DNA from: Ooceraea biroi
Taxonomy: Eukaryota > Arthropoda > Insecta > Hymenoptera > Formicidae
NCBI RefSeq assembly: GCF_003672135.1
Contig: NC_039514.1
Location: forward strand, 8,421,787 to 8,485,786
DNA length: 64,000 nucleotides
Direction: 5' to 3'
The notes beneath the pieces were generated by a model, which saw only the letters and a list, made by a program, of their open reading frames with translations, was not told the DNA's origin and ran no database searches. Position 1 is the stretch's first letter. The number at the start of each line of letters is the position of its first letter. Shown here one piece after another: positions 11,782 through 24,841 of the stretch. A program made the position numbers and the translations under genes.

Positions 11782-14700
11782 TAATATAAATATAAATATA
11801 AGAAAAAGAAGCAGAATGAAGAGCGTTTCTCTCTATTATCAGAATGCTTATAGAACGAATGCCTTAAAGAGAATTTTAAGCGTGACGTTAACGAGGCATG
11901 TCAAGATATACGCGAATAAATAAGACGATAAAAATCTTGCTTCACGGCCGACATAAACGCAAAATCAAGTTCATTGTCACACACGACGGGAGCATGCGGG
12001 AGCCAGCCCCTCACGCGCGCGTCGCTCCCTCTCTCAATCGCAATCAAATCGTTGCGTCCACCGACAATTCATTCGTTTACCCCTCGTCCTGAAATTTATG
12101 AACAAGCAGCCGTCCCGCCATTAATCATCGTGCTCGCATTCGCGTTCGTTTATTCCAAAAAAGCCGTGCGCGCTCGCGTCTCTCTATGGCCGCGTATTGA
12201 TTTATGGGCCGGTCTCGTATCACTTTTAACACTTACATGTCTTTTTCTCAGCGTCCCGGAGAGATTTCGCGATTGCACCCGTGCAATTATAGGGCGAGTC
12301 GGGGAGTTTCAGCGGGCGCGCATTCGCCTATACCTGGACGCCCGAATCAATTTCAGCGCGAACAGAATGGTCCTCTTAATCGACGGCGCGGTCGCCGCGT
12401 TCGCGAGACACGCTCTCGTTAATCACTGTCGCTCTTAATTTAACAACGAGATCTACGCACGCATCTACGAGATGCACGGAACGTGTAAATTGATTTCTTC
12501 CATAAGAGCACGCTCGGAGATGCGTAGGTGTCACGCTCATGAATGTAGAAGCGGAGGAACAAGGACCAAGCGTGCCCTTCCGTTCGTTGATTTATTTTGA
12601 AGCTCGTGCTTTGCACTTGACATTTCAAGTTTATGGTTAACGAGAGATTGGCTCGCAATCAACAATCAGATATAATATTCTTACATTACCTTGTCAGATT
12701 TCTTACAGATTGTTATAGATATTTTTTTTTTAAATAACATTACCAAATTGATCCTGTAGTTTGTACAAGTATCGCTCTTTAATCATTATTTATGACAAAA
12801 TTATTCCTATCACGTAACGCTAATGACTCATCTATTCGCGAAAATCGACTCAAGCTACCAATTCGCGAAGTAACGCGCGACTGTCGTGTTCTCATTAATC
12901 AATACTGGTTCTGAAAAAAAATTGGCGGATTTATTTTTACGTAAGAAAAGTGTACTTATAATTAGACAAACACAATTTCGTGTCTTACAAGCCTCTTGGT
13001 CACGAGAGGAGACCAGGATCGCGTCGCATCATGCATTTTCTGATTCACGGACGAACCCGGATCGCGTGCAATTTTAAGATCGCATCTATTTTTGATGTCT
13101 CGCATGATATTTTTGTGCAATCCACGTGATTGCTTCGCACGAGCACACGTAGGCGCCCATTTAAACGGACGTAGTCACGATGATCGCCGGCCCGAGTCTC
13201 CCCACGAATCAGTTGGAATCAATGGCGAGCATACTTGCGTCTTATAACTTGTCGCGAAATTTATGAAACCTGTTCCCATTAATCGATATTACGATCCGAT
13301 TCAAGAGACGCGCGTTTACACGCGCGAACAGATGCTCGCGATTACTGCACATGTGGTTGTAATTAACTGTAGCAAATTGCAAATTTATGAGACGCATTCA
13401 AAGCAAGCTCATTCAACAATTATCTCTATCTACGTATTATCTGTATCACTTAAAACCTCATGTCCCGATATTATGGAAAATCCGTCATAAAAAAATCTTT
13501 TCCAATTCCGCTCGAGAGATGCAAGATGTTCTTATGCATTCTTATGCAGCGCGTAATCAACGATTCTAATGAGCGTTCATCTCGGTGCATTCTTCCAAGC
13601 ACGCAACGTTATATCGAGCACTGAAATCACGCCGACGACACATCGTCTCGAATCAATCCCCTCCCGAGAGAGATTTCATTATCCACGGGTATTGATACCC
13701 TCTCGCGCGAATTGCATGAAACGCAGCATGCTCTCATTAATCAAGAGCGGCTTACTAGAGCTGCTCGATCGCGAAAAGAAGGGAGAAAGAGAGGCGCGGA
13801 CAAACGCGCGGGGATTCATTCTTCGTTCAAAGGGGCACCACGTAACGCATAATTGCCCCGCGCAGATCGGCACGGCATAATTTCGATTTCTATACGGGTG
13901 TGGAACGACGACGTCCTTGCGGATGCACCTCGAGATACGAGAGGAGAGGATCATCCCGCACGTCCGGCGATTCCTGATTTATGAGTCGAGCGCGGCGCGC
14001 AGTTTTCAAAACTTATCTATCTGCTTTCTATCCTCCCTCGGTGGTTTCTTCTCCTCTCGCATGTATGCCGGCGCAATTGCGCCAGCCGCAATTATTGCAC
14101 TGAGGAGTCCCGCTCTCGCCTGCTCTCTCTGTCTCTTTCTCCGCGCGCTCTGGTCATCCAATTGCATCTTTCAACGGACCGCACGTTCGCATCCAAATGG
14201 CTCTCCTCTCCTCCGCTTTTCTTACGTTTTTTTGCTCGCGGTCTCGGCTCAGAGTGAGCCGGACTCAAACTAGTTCCCCTTTATCGCTCTTCTAACATCG
14301 CCCAATACCCGCCGATGCCGTAACGACGATGATTGGAGTAGTGTGTCTTGCAACGTAATGTCTTGGAAATAAATGCAATTAATTTCGGCTACGTAAATTT
14401 TTACGGATTTTTCAGAATGGTTGTAAGCCGAACTCCATGCAACGCAACGTCTTTAATCTCTTATTCAACGTGTAATATATTTTCCTATTAACGTTATGTG
14501 AATCTTATTTCGATGTAACTTGAGCTCGAGATTTATTTAGTTATTAAGATATTTAACGTAATGACGAAAGAAAAACAAATCTGGAACCACTCAACAAATC
14601 GAATTTGTAGGTGATAGCAGTTAGATATGAGACCTTGTGTGTAATCATTTGTAATCGTGTATCACAAATTAAATTTGCATAGAAAATCGATTTAACAAGA

Positions 14701-15380
14701 AGAAGAGTGCACGAACGCTGACGTCCCTGAATATTATATAAGGAGTAGTAAATCGTTTAATTCCAAATAATGTTACAGATGTAACGAAGTGCAATACATA
14801 TGATTAGCAATGCAAATAAGATTCGGATTTGTCGGGGCATTTAATTAGTACGTGCTATGAAACGCATCGCGACTGGAAGCACGCTGGAAGCGGAATGATC
14901 GCTGCGACGCTGCTGCTATTGCTACTGCCGTTGCACATACATGTGCAGAAAAACCTGCTCCGCAGCAGTAGTCGTAAGAGCGAACACGTTTGCAAAATTA
15001 ATGAGACACTACAAGAAGCATCGAAGTCGATAGCGTCGTTTAGAAAATACCCCGGCAGGCTCGATCGATCGTCAAGTACCCGCTGCTCCCGTGCGATCTC
15101 AAAGAAATCGGTTAACAGCCGATACCTGCTCGCGTCATTCTTCAGCCGGTGCCTGCTACATGCGCCTCTCGGGGGTTGCGTAATGCATAAGGCCTAGGTC
15201 TTAAAATATACGCACTGCGCGCGCTCGATACGAACGAGCGAGATCCCGCCGAGATGCGAGATGTAGAACGCGGATACCCTAAAATATCTCTCGTCTCGAT
15301 ATCGCGAGCCTGTCTCTGCCATTCTCTGTATCAAGTTTCCATTTTTTTCATCTTCATTTTCTACTCACCACGATCGCAAT
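11782..15380. other. Host DNA, no gene recognised (3.6 kb)
   Basis: The DNA has moderate GC, with short AT-rich blocks near 12660-12800 and 14400-14800. Frames of 100-154 codons at 11974-12438 and 13569-14273 have no domain and Arg/Ser-rich composition. One frame with a signal-peptide-like start (14895-15197) is listed separately. No RNA gene or element end was recognised. Confidence 0.55.
14895..15197 (+). CDS. Weak candidate secreted-peptide ORF
   Basis: This frame has about 100 codons when started at the internal ATG at 14895. The first residues, MIAATLLLLLLPLHIHVQ, resemble a signal peptide: a hydrophobic leucine core followed by polar residues. The rest is basic and serine-rich, with scattered cysteines but no repeated cysteine spacing that I can match to a toxin or hormone family. 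No promoter or splice site supports it, and the CTG repeat that makes the leucine run may be chance. I list it only because leucine-core starts are rare in the other random frames here. Confidence 0.15.
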   Translation: MIAATLLLLLLPLHIHVQKNLLRSSSRKSEHVCKINETLQEASKSIASFRKYPGRLDRSSSTRCSRAISKKSVNSRYLLASFFSRCLLHAPLGGCVMHKA

Positions 15381-15382
15381 TA

Positions 15383-16617
15383 TTAGGGGTGTGATTTAGT
15401 TTTGAGGGTTTTTTTGCTCAAAAACGCATGTATTTAAATATGATAATGAATGAATACCTTCATCAAAATATTTTCCTTCCTTTTCTATCACTTTTTCCCA
15501 TCTTTCTGGCAAGAGATGGATTCCACCACGATAAAATCACTCTTCTTTTCAGTCGATCCATTCGTCGACGAATTTTCGCACTTCTTCCAAATTATCAAAG
15601 TGTGTATCCTCTAAAGCGTGTTGCATCCACCGGAACAAATAATAATCGCATGGAGAATACGCGGGGTGCGGTAAGACTTCCCATTCAAGCTCTAATAGTG
15701 TTTCTTTCACTGATAACGCAACGTCAGGTCGAGCGTTGTCACGAAGAAGAATCACTTTCCGTCGTTTACTCGCAATTGGTGGTCGTTTTTGGTCCAAGGC
15801 TTGCTTCAACTTGTACAATTGGTGTCGATAACGATCAGCCGTGACAGTCTCATGCGGATTTAACAGCTCATAGTACACTATCCCACCAAATACGGAGCAT
15901 TACTTTTGAACCGTCAATATTGCGTCTCGGAGTGGATGTTGATGGTTCACCTGGATCCACCCATGATTTTCTGCGTTTCGGATTATCAAAATAGATCCAC
16001 TTTTCGTCCCCAGTAACGATCCGAGACAAAAGACTCTTCTTTTTTTGCCTGGCGATCAACGAAATGCAAATGTTCAACCGGTTCGCAATGGCACTTTCCG
16101 ATAATTCATGTCGAACCCATTTCCCTTCTTTCTGAATTTTTCCCATTTCATGTAAATGTTTCGTAACTGTTGTACGATCAACATTTAATGCTCTGGCAAG
16201 TTCTGAAGTGGATTCTGTTGGATTTTCGTGCAATAATGCTTGCAAATCTGCATTTTCAAGCTTTCTTGGTTGTCCCGAGCGTTCTTTGTCCTTCACCACT
16301 TTTAAAGCGTCTAAACCAGTATTCACACGTCTTAATTGATGGGGCAGAATCACCATAAGTTTCCACAAGAATTCTATAACCGTCAGCCGCAGTTTTCTTT
16401 TGATTAAAAAACAAAAGCAACGCATGTCGAAAACGCTGTTTCGGATTTTTACGATGATATAAACACGACTGTTATTGCATCTATTGCTATAATGCTACTA
16501 AATGTCATGGATAATGTGAAGACTGTAAGAAACAACAGTTATCGGAAACAGCTATTGGAACAAACTGACGCTACAGCCATCTGTTGCAAAACCCTCAAAA
16601 CTAAATCACACTCCTAA
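15383..16617 (-). mobile_element. Mariner copy A2 (lineage A)
   Basis: This full-length copy has 1235 bp, the same terminal repeats as A1 and TA on both sides (15381-15382, 16618-16619). With A3 it shares the loss of AAGTTGC (7 bp) in the 5' leader and a shorter T run after GAGGG near the 3' end, so A2 and A3 form one sub-lineage. The transposase remnant is on the minus strand. Confidence 0.97.
15459..16441 (-). pseudogene. Mariner transposase remnant, copy A2
   Basis: The start codon itself is gone: the 7-bp leader deletion removes it just upstream of KQRFRHALLLFF. After the shared 11-bp gap, one long open block runs through VKDKERSGQPRKL, the HTH linker and TGDEKWIYF to WWD. The second 11-bp gap then shifts into the block VYYELLNPHET to SPCDYYLF. 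Both C-terminal TGA codons of the lineage are present. The normal TAA stop (15459-15461) has mutated to a sense codon, so the last frame would run on into the terminal repeat. No private frameshift was seen in the central block, which makes A2 and A3 the cleanest copies for reconstructing the family history. Confidence 0.95.
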
Positions 16618-16797
16618 TACTAAGCCAAGACATACAGCAGCGGCTTACCTGCAACAATCAAAAGAGAAAATCCACGTTATACTCGATCCAGCTGTTCGAT
16701 TAGCAAAATCAGCGTCTAATTTACGGCGCGTTTCGTTGTACGCGCGCAAAACTATTGCCGGGGATTTTTCGTAAACGCGCGCGGCTTTATGGCGAGT

Positions 16798-16816
16798 AAA
16801 GCGCGCGCGCGCGTGT
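16798..16816. repeat. (GC)n dinucleotide run
   Basis: An alternating GC run ends in GTGT. Alternating purine-pyrimidine DNA of this kind can adopt the Z form. No other function is inferred. Confidence 0.8.
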
Positions 16817-19800
16817 AAAGTTTAACGAGATTCGCTGCCAGCGTTACTTAACACCGCAAAAGAAGCAGCGAAACGCCGACGCGCGTCCTTCGTCTATCGT
16901 AAAACAAACGTGCAACAGCCGCGGCGGTAAGAGAGCGGGGAATCCTGCACAATGGACCTTTAAAGGGACATCACTCCGCCCGGTAACTAAACATCTGCGA
17001 AATTTGACGGGTTTCCTTTATACGACGCGGTAGGTACGAGGCTATTACCGCGTCGAAGAATCTCCGGCCCTTTACGCACGATCGCTTGCACCGCGAATAT
17101 ATTTTCTGCACGTCCAAATCTGCTAATTAAGGAACGCGCCCCCACATAATCTCCTGGCTATTTCTCAGTCCAAAAGAAAGGCAACAAATTTTTCTGAAGC
17201 TTAGAACGAGGCAGTTTTCGAGAATCTAAAGGTTTCCGCGAGGTCTTTAAAGTCGTTAGCGTTACTGCAATTCATTGATTAATTTCGAGATCCTGCAAAA
17301 GCTTGCTCGCTCTGAATTCTCGTCATCCGAAATGATACGGATACGCTCGTTAGCTCGTCATTACTCGCGGTCGACCCGGTATAGACGATCCGCGCGAAAA
17401 TCACTTCGCGGCGTGTAACACACGTCTCGGGGATTTCAATAAATAAGACCCGTAGGCATTCTCGGACCGACGTCGGCTGTAAAGAGCCGATAAGATCGGT
17501 AGCTAAATAATCACCTTGACTGTTACGGTCGTGATGCACATTTTCACAACGCGCGTGTGCAGCGTGCATGTGCAACGCGGAGTATCTCATACTCGTGCAT
17601 CCGCGTGTGCGCGTGCAGAACGACGAACGCGGCGAGAGAAGGGGCAGTTAACGAAATCGCGTTTATATACGCTCTGTAGCACCGGTCGAGATTTATCTGC
17701 CACTTATCGCGACGTACGCCAGAATCATACTGACTTTTTAGATGCCTGACTGCGACATCTGGTAAGAAGGCGAGCTCGGGGAAGGGAGCGCTCGCCACCC
17801 GATTGGGCCCTTTGACTTTTCTCTGCTGGAGCCAATCCTTAGCAGGTTCTCATTTCTGATTCTGACACCGTGCCTAAGCTTCTACGTCTACACGTCTCCG
17901 ATTAGAATTTCACAAGTGGAAAATGCATCTTCGAACGTTATCGATATGATTTGTTAGTATTTTTTTATTTTAACAAAGTTTTATCAAAAGTTATCTATGA
18001 ATAACGTAATATTATGAGAATTTCTCGAAATGTGACGGTATTGTATAATTAACAATATTGCATTATGAAAATGATTAAGTGGGAAATAATTATAAACCAA
18101 GCGAATAAAAATGAAATGAATTAGGAGCTTCGTAATTCGAATTAAATGCATTAGTCGCTCATCTTCACTTCATATTTAAGACGTCATGTTGGAGCAAATA
18201 TTTGACAAATTGTAGTGTGCAAACAGCTCAAAATTATAGACATAGGGTCGGTTTGCTTTTGAATACATTGGAACGCTCTTCCATGGTTCTCAACTTACAA
18301 TGATCCGTCACTCCGTTCGCGGACGGAGATACACTCACTTGCAAAATCCGCATTGCCCGTTTTTGTTGCATTCCGCGAGCGCATACATAACGGAACGCAA
18401 CGTCGCCAATCCACAGATCACCGTTAAAACTTAACGTACGTACGCTTACGTATGCGCTGTGTAATTAGCATCGCCTTTAATCGGGTCAGCTACACCAGTT
18501 GCTGCAATGCAAGCGCAATTAAACGCGCAACGTGCAACGCGGTGCTTCGCAAAAACAAAATTACTGAGTTACTACGAGCATGTTGCAACACTGATCGTGA
18601 ATAAAATCAAAAACAAATGACAGACCAAGTACGACTTCAATAAAAAAGTATGAAAAAGTTTTTAATTATTGATTTATTGAGATTTTTAAATTAAAATATT
18701 GTTTCCAGCTTCCTGAAGCAAAACAATAATATGAGATTACATATCGTTATTAATATATCGAAGAACCTCTAAAGGGCTGCTGCTTCGTATGGCCACTTGA
18801 AGAGGCTGATCACGAGTAGAAAAAACCGATTTTCCCATCACTTTACGTTTACTCAATGTATTGTAGTATAAAGTATTTGAACAGTTGTCACCGACAGCCA
18901 CTTCATGGCGACGACTATCACCGATCTTTTAATGAAAATTAATTAATTATTTATCCAAAGAAATATAATTTTATATAAACTTTATCAAAAGTTTCTCGTT
19001 TCCTTAATGTCTTTCCTTTTATCGATGATTTGTACTTTCTCAAACTAATTAGCTATTAATTAGCTTGTGATTCCGTTATTCATACTCGTTACCTGCAGGA
19101 CTTATAATTATCTACAGTTTGTAATTTACAGTTGCACATGATAATTATTACTTTACACAAGTAATTCTGTTAGCGTTCTATGGACTCGGCGGGCCCGTCG
19201 CGCGCGACTTGGTTTATTGCAAAAATTAGAAAGACATAAACGAAATTTATACCCGTACGCCGTCATGTGGATGTTCCACCCTCGACGAAGATAAAATCTT
19301 TTTTCCATGAAGATCATGGGTTCCCGTGGCAGCGCCGACCAGGTCTCGCTGTCTATGGTCTAAAACCAACTGACGCGTGGGGGGAACATAAAGTATACAG
19401 CGGATTTTACGACAATTTTTTATAGTTTCCTCTGGCGACATCAGAAGCGCGCGTTTTGTTCTGTCTCTTCGACTCCCGAGCGTTCACGAGATGCGTTTTG
19501 TACGCGCGCTTTCGGATAACGATACAGAAGAAGAGAGAGAAAGAGAAACAGAGAGAGAAAGCTGTCCCACTTCGTCAGAACGGAGTTTGAAATGCTTCTC
19601 CATTCTCCTCCTCTTCTTCTTCCCTGCCTCGGGCTCGTAAAACGCAACACAGCCAGCACCCTCGATTTATATCTGCGGCCGTGTTACCGCCGAATTCTCG
19701 GAGCAATCTTGGGTTGATAGTGAAGAAGTCGTTTGTGGGGAGAGAAAAAGAGATCATGAGGTACAGGCGTTCGTTGGAAGCTGCCGTATAAATTTTTACA

Positions 19801-21534
19801 TGTGTTCAAAATGTTCTGCATTGTTTCGTAACAATGTCTCTTGATAAAAGTACATAAAAACCGAGAATTTAGTACTCGATATCAAAGAGGATTTAAAAAA
19901 ACGGGAAGGATTATGTGATCTTTATTAGAATTTTTAAAGTCACAGAAAATACATTATTAAAAAAATTACTCATGTATCACGATATAAAATTCTTTCATCA
20001 TGTAGGATAACGCAGCGTGAGTCGGATTTGTCTGTTTCTCTCCTTTTTATTCCCTTTTCTCCTCTTCTGCTTCGTTGCTTTGACCATAAATCAAAAAGAA
20101 AACGTCGAATGTCACACGAACTGCCTACGTGTTCCAGTCACGGCATTTCAAGCTTCAATGTTCCACACGGGATAGAAATCCCTTTCGAGGCTCGATCTTC
20201 AGCTTGGAAATACGAGACATTGCAGAGACCAGCCCGTTGAACCCGATTCGTCGCCGTACCAGTTTAGACCTCGTGGCGGCAAGTGTTGACATTTTTAATC
20301 CCTTCTAGACCGAGCTCGCCGATCTTCTTCGTGAATGCCGAGAGGGCTTCTCGTGTGGTCGGATGGTTTGGAGAAAGATTGCGTGTGCGGGAAGCCCGAT
20401 TTTATTCTCGTCACTCGCGCTGCACTCAAGAAATATCTCTGAGCCGGCAGATAACAATTTGAGAAAAAGAAAAAAAGATTATTATAGAAAAAGTCGTTGC
20501 GCAGTAATCTTTATCAAGATCCCAAAGCTATCATGTGGCGGATCAAGCAATAATATTATATATAAACACCTTCCCCGATGATATATTATAATGTAATTAT
20601 AGATATAATTTTATAATACGTCATTTTATATTCGTGCTCCAATATAGTTACATGTAAATTAAGAGTCGCGAAATAACGTGTTCGAAATGTCGCGTAATCG
20701 GGGAAGATAAGAGCACGCAGTGTTAATAGAGCAACCGTTGCATTCTCGCCGCCCATCTAACAAGCGTGCAACAACACAGTAAAAGAGGTGCGACGATGCA
20801 TCTCTGGCACGAGGAGGGAGTTTGTAATAGTTTAAATTCATTACCGCGCGCCCGTCCCAAGTGGAAATCAGGTGGGGTTGGAAGAGGGGGGGGATGCGAG
20901 AGGAGGTATCCTATTATCACAGCACGTTATCGTTAAGCAAATTTATGATCTGAGCACGATAATCGTCCGGCTCCATCCGTGCGCCGATTTATCACCTTTA
21001 ACGTCCGTAATTACAGCTCGATTGTTTCTCTCCGCGGTCCCCCTTCTCCCTCTCACCGATGCCTAACCATGGTGCCCCGTGATGCGCCTTGCTGCAGCGT
21101 GATTATGCATCCCGGGAATGCATCGGTTGCAGCGTGTCGGAGCTACGAACGATGATGCGTGCAAGAGATTCCGCTTCTTCGCTTTACACTTTTTTTCCAA
21201 AAATATCGATAAATTACGCGTTATCGCTGATAATACAGAAAGAAAACTCGCGATAACGAAAGAATCTAATCAATGACCACTATAAAAATGCATTTCTATA
21301 AGGAAATATTCGTGGAAAACATACTTATCTTGCTATCGAAAGCCATTGATACGCATCCATCATCTGAGTAAAAAAATATCAATGTCTAAATAAAATTAAG
21401 CGCATTCGGTGGCACGCACTAAACGTTAAGGCAACGAATGCCTTCGAAGCAAAGTAACGGCAAGGGAGAGGGAAAAATGAGGCACAGCGCGCGCAACGTT
21501 GCATAATGCGGGTGTAACGGCTGTGATAGATAAG

Positions 21535-21614
21535 CTATACGGCTTGGGTTAATTCGTGGATTCATCACGAAGGATCTGGTGGACGAGGTCCAGCGGCACG
21601 CCACGCCCGGTCAG
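21535..21614 (+). CDS. Weak candidate exon
   Basis: This short open block translates to LIRGFITKDLVDEVQRHATPGQ at its end and stops at a CAG followed by GTAGAA, a plausible splice donor. Third codon positions from KDL onwards are almost all G or C, unlike the surrounding DNA. A possible acceptor AG lies at 21533-21534. I do not recognise the peptide. The opposite strand is also open here (LTGRGVPLDLVHQILRDES, then a stop), so the reading direction is uncertain and chance is a real possibility. Confidence 0.15.
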
Positions 21615-22396
21615 GTAGAAAGGATCACCCGAGGCGAGTCTCTCTCTTTCTCGTGCTGCGCCTCTAATCTTAATTATTGCGTGAGCCTTGAGCCGTCACG
21701 AATGCTCCCTGCGAAGACGAGTCTCCTGCGTCTCTTGCATCAATTTTCGTCAATATATTACCGTAGAACGATAATAATCACCTATGGCGCGTTATGCATG
21801 ATACAATTCGAGAAGGTGAGCGATACGAAAGGTTTACGTATCGGCAAAGTATCGTTTATCCGCTCGAAAGCAACAAAAAGTGTGAACGTAATTTTCTTAA
21901 TACTTGTTCAAAGATTTTTTTTAGCTCGTCACGTAACGTCGACGACGAGCCGCGACTCATTTTCGTGACGATCTTTAGAGGGATCAGGATCGAAGGAGAC
22001 ACCGGAGGCGAAGGCTGTCCGACATACCGTCTTCTTATTCTTAATCATTATCCCCGAGCCCTCACGAAAGCACACGCGCGGTTTACATACGGGCGCACCC
22101 GGCATTTAAATTTAAATTTGCAACATAGTCTTCTCGTTGCCGCACCACAGCCGTAATATCGTCGCGCGCGGTGGTAGTATTCTTATTTGCACAGGTGCCC
22201 TGTAAATGCGGAGAATAATCTCGCGATGCACATGCACGCACATACACAGACACACCTATGCGACCGAGTTCTCGAGTCCATAATAACCGTGCCGCGAATT
22301 TTCGTATTGCGAAATTATTGCTACCGCTTCGATATAATAAATACATTAAATATTTCCAAGATGCGACAAGAATATGAAAGTCTTGAAACAAATGTA

Positions 22397-23681
22397 TTGG
22401 GTCGTCCGGAAAGTTCGTGCCGATTTTGAAGGAAAATTCAAAGGCAACATTTTTTTATGTCGATAAATATGTATTGACTTATATATGCACCGTTTTGTTT
22501 CACAACTTTTGTCCATCTTTCACGCAACTGGAAGATTCCATTCTCCCAGAACTTCTTAGGTTTCTCGGCGAAAAACTCCTCAAGGTGGTTTTTTATGTCG
22601 ATAAAAGAGTTGAAGTTCTTGCCGCTAAGAGAATTTTGCAAAGACCTAAATAAGTGAAAGTCTGAAGGTGCAATGTCTGGTGAACACGGTGGGTGAGGTA
22701 GCGCATCCCAGCCAAACTCCAACAATTTTTGTCGGGTAGTCAAAGAAACATGAGGTCTGGCATTGTCCTGATGGAACACGACGCCCTTCCTATTAGCTAA
22801 TTCTGGACGTTTTTCCTGAATCGCTGTCTTTAATTCGTCCAGTTGCGAGCAGTACTTATCTGCATTTATCGTTTGGTTGTGTGGTAGGAGCTCATAATAT
22901 AGGATTCCTTTCCAATCCCACCAGACACAGAGCATGACTTTTTTTGGATGAAGGTCGGCTTTCGGAGTGGTTAATGCTGGTTCATTTCGCTTACCCCAGG
23001 ATCTTTTTCGTTCTACATTGTTGTAAATGATCCATTTTTCGTCACCCGTCACTAATTGCTTAAAAATGGTACGTTTGCGTTGCGCTTGTACAGCGAGTCG
23101 CAGATGGAAATGCGATCCATTAAATTTTTTCGGCCAAATTATGCGGAACCCATACATCACAGCGACTTACGTAACCAAGCTTCACTACATGATCGTGGAC
23201 AGTGGTTTTCGATATTTTCAGTATCTCTGCTAATTCACGTGTCGTGTAGCGCGGGTTATTCTCGATCAGTGTCTTGATTTGGTCATCATCAGTAGTAGAG
23301 GGTCTGCCCGAGCGTTCTTGGTCTTTAAGGTTAAAATCACCAGCTCTAAACTTAGCGAACCACTTACGTACGGTTCTTTCGGCTAAAGCGCCTTCTCCGT
23401 AAACAGAACATATCGAATTTGTTGCTTGTGAGGCATTTTTGCCTTTCCGGTAATAGAAAAGCATCAAGTGTCTAAAATGTTCTTTGTTTTCTTCCATCTT
23501 GAAAAGAGTACAAAACTGACACGAATCAATTTATCTGAAACAACTTTTTTCCTAAAGATGCGTTGAAATGTCACCTTTAAGCATATGTATATAAATCGTA
23601 TGTTTTCAATAACATTGATATATTCAGACATGTTCCAACGCCATCTATTAAAAATCGGCACGAACTTTCCGGACGACCCAA
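22397..23681 (-). mobile_element. Mariner copy C1 (lineage C)
   Basis: This full-length element has 1285 bp, ends TTGGGTCGTCCGGAAAGT and its inverted complement, and TA on both sides (22395-22396, 23682-23683). It lies in inverted orientation to C2 (35018-36303), from which it differs at only about ten positions by eye, so both insertions are young. The terminal repeat resembles that of lineage B (17 of the first 25 bases), so B and C are probably sister lineages. Confidence 0.97.
22438..23497 (-). pseudogene. Mariner transposase remnant, copy C1
   Basis: The ATG at 23495-23497 opens a 125-codon N-terminal block (EENKEHFRHLMLFYYRKGKN, then GDFNLKDQERSGRPS and the second HTH). The block ends at TAA because an A run at AEKNL has one base too few, a lesion shared with C2. 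Downstream, a T run before FKQLVTGDEKW has lost one base, private to C1. From there the frame is open to its natural end: TGDEKW with the first Asp, HQDNARPHVS with the second and APSDFHLF with the third, 34 residues apart. The catalytic half of C1 is therefore intact in sequence, unlike that of C2. Only two single-base slips, both in homopolymers, separate this copy from a full-length frame. Confidence 0.95.
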
Positions 23682-23683
23682 TA

Positions 23684-24837
23684 ATTTTCGTTGTCTAAAA
23701 TTATGGCAGATCGAAATTAGCCAAGTATTCACGATTTCCTTGAAACATTTTTTTCCACATCATGTCGTGTTACATAAACGCTGTTCCCGCCGGTGTGTAC
23801 GGTAACACGATTTTAACTTGACGTCTTGAGAGCTGGAACAGTTACGCAGTATGTCGGGTAACTGACACGGCCACGAGCATAAAGGCTCGTTTTGTGCGAC
23901 TGCTTCGTATAAGTGTGTACGCGGTTTCAATAGAGCGCACTGTACTCTGATCCTCTTTAGGAATGCAGAAATCACTCTGATCCGTAACAGCACCCGCACG
24001 CCTGTTGCGATAAAGAACTCGTAACTTCTTCACTGAGTGAATAGAAGCACGTGGCATTTTCTTTTTCAGATCATATTGAGATCCTTCGACCGTAGTGTGT
24101 AGCTTGGTATCCAAAGTACACGTAAGGCTGACTTCAAGTTAATTCCTTTTGCGTTATTTCAACTTTACGCACAGCTCCGTTCCGTTCACTTCTTACGAGT
24201 TAATAAAAGTATGGAAGAAGTAAGAAACCATTGTATGTTTTTTTCCCCTCTGATCAATCACGAGCTTGATGGCTCTTCTAATCTTGAGCGGTCGCTTTTC
24301 GATTTTAAAGCGTGCTTCCGTCTCCACGGTAGTTTCGCACGAGCGATCGAGCGTGTCCGTTTTGCTTCCTCGCTTGGCTCGCAAAACACGCGCGAGCGCC
24401 TTTCTCGCCCCTTTCTTCGTCGGCTGCGCGGCGTTTCTTCAAGTTCAAAGAAAAACGGTAATGTCTTTTCGGGAAGTATATGACAGGTACGTGTTGGCAA
24501 GTTACTGCCACGCTACTGATACGAGACGTAAGATTGAGCCGCCGCGTCATGACGCTGCAATTATGCATCTTGCAGTTTCGTTAATCTATTCAATTAATAG
24601 GGATTGACCGAGAATGCCGTTAGCCGGCACACTTTTGTTATGCTAAATTGTAAATTGTACACATTTACTATTCGCGGTTTGTTAGACAACGCAATTAAGC
24701 GCAAGCGCACTCAGCTCTGGACAGAGTATTAAAAACTACGAAGTTCGTTCATATCACGATATCGCTAATAGCGAAATCAAAGTTTCCGATAAGAAGAAAT
24801 TGACGAAAGAAAGAGAGCTAAGCAGGGAAAAAAGTAA
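23684..24837. other. Host DNA, no gene recognised
   Basis: This 1.15-kb stretch lies between mariner C1 and the first fold-back element. Overlapping frames of 80-113 codons at 24200-24610 lie in CG-rich DNA on both strands and show no domain. Nothing else is seen. Confidence 0.55.
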
Positions 24838-24841
24838 TTAA

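Larger units (their letters stand above)
16620..22394. other. Host DNA, no gene recognised (5.8 kb)
   Basis: A GC-rich section at 16680-17800 contains a CG dinucleotide run (16798-16816). An AT-rich section follows at about 17930-19150. Purine-rich patches occur near 19520-19560 and 20460-20480. The only frame of interest is a short GC3-rich block at 21535-21614, listed separately. No element boundary was found. Confidence 0.55.
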
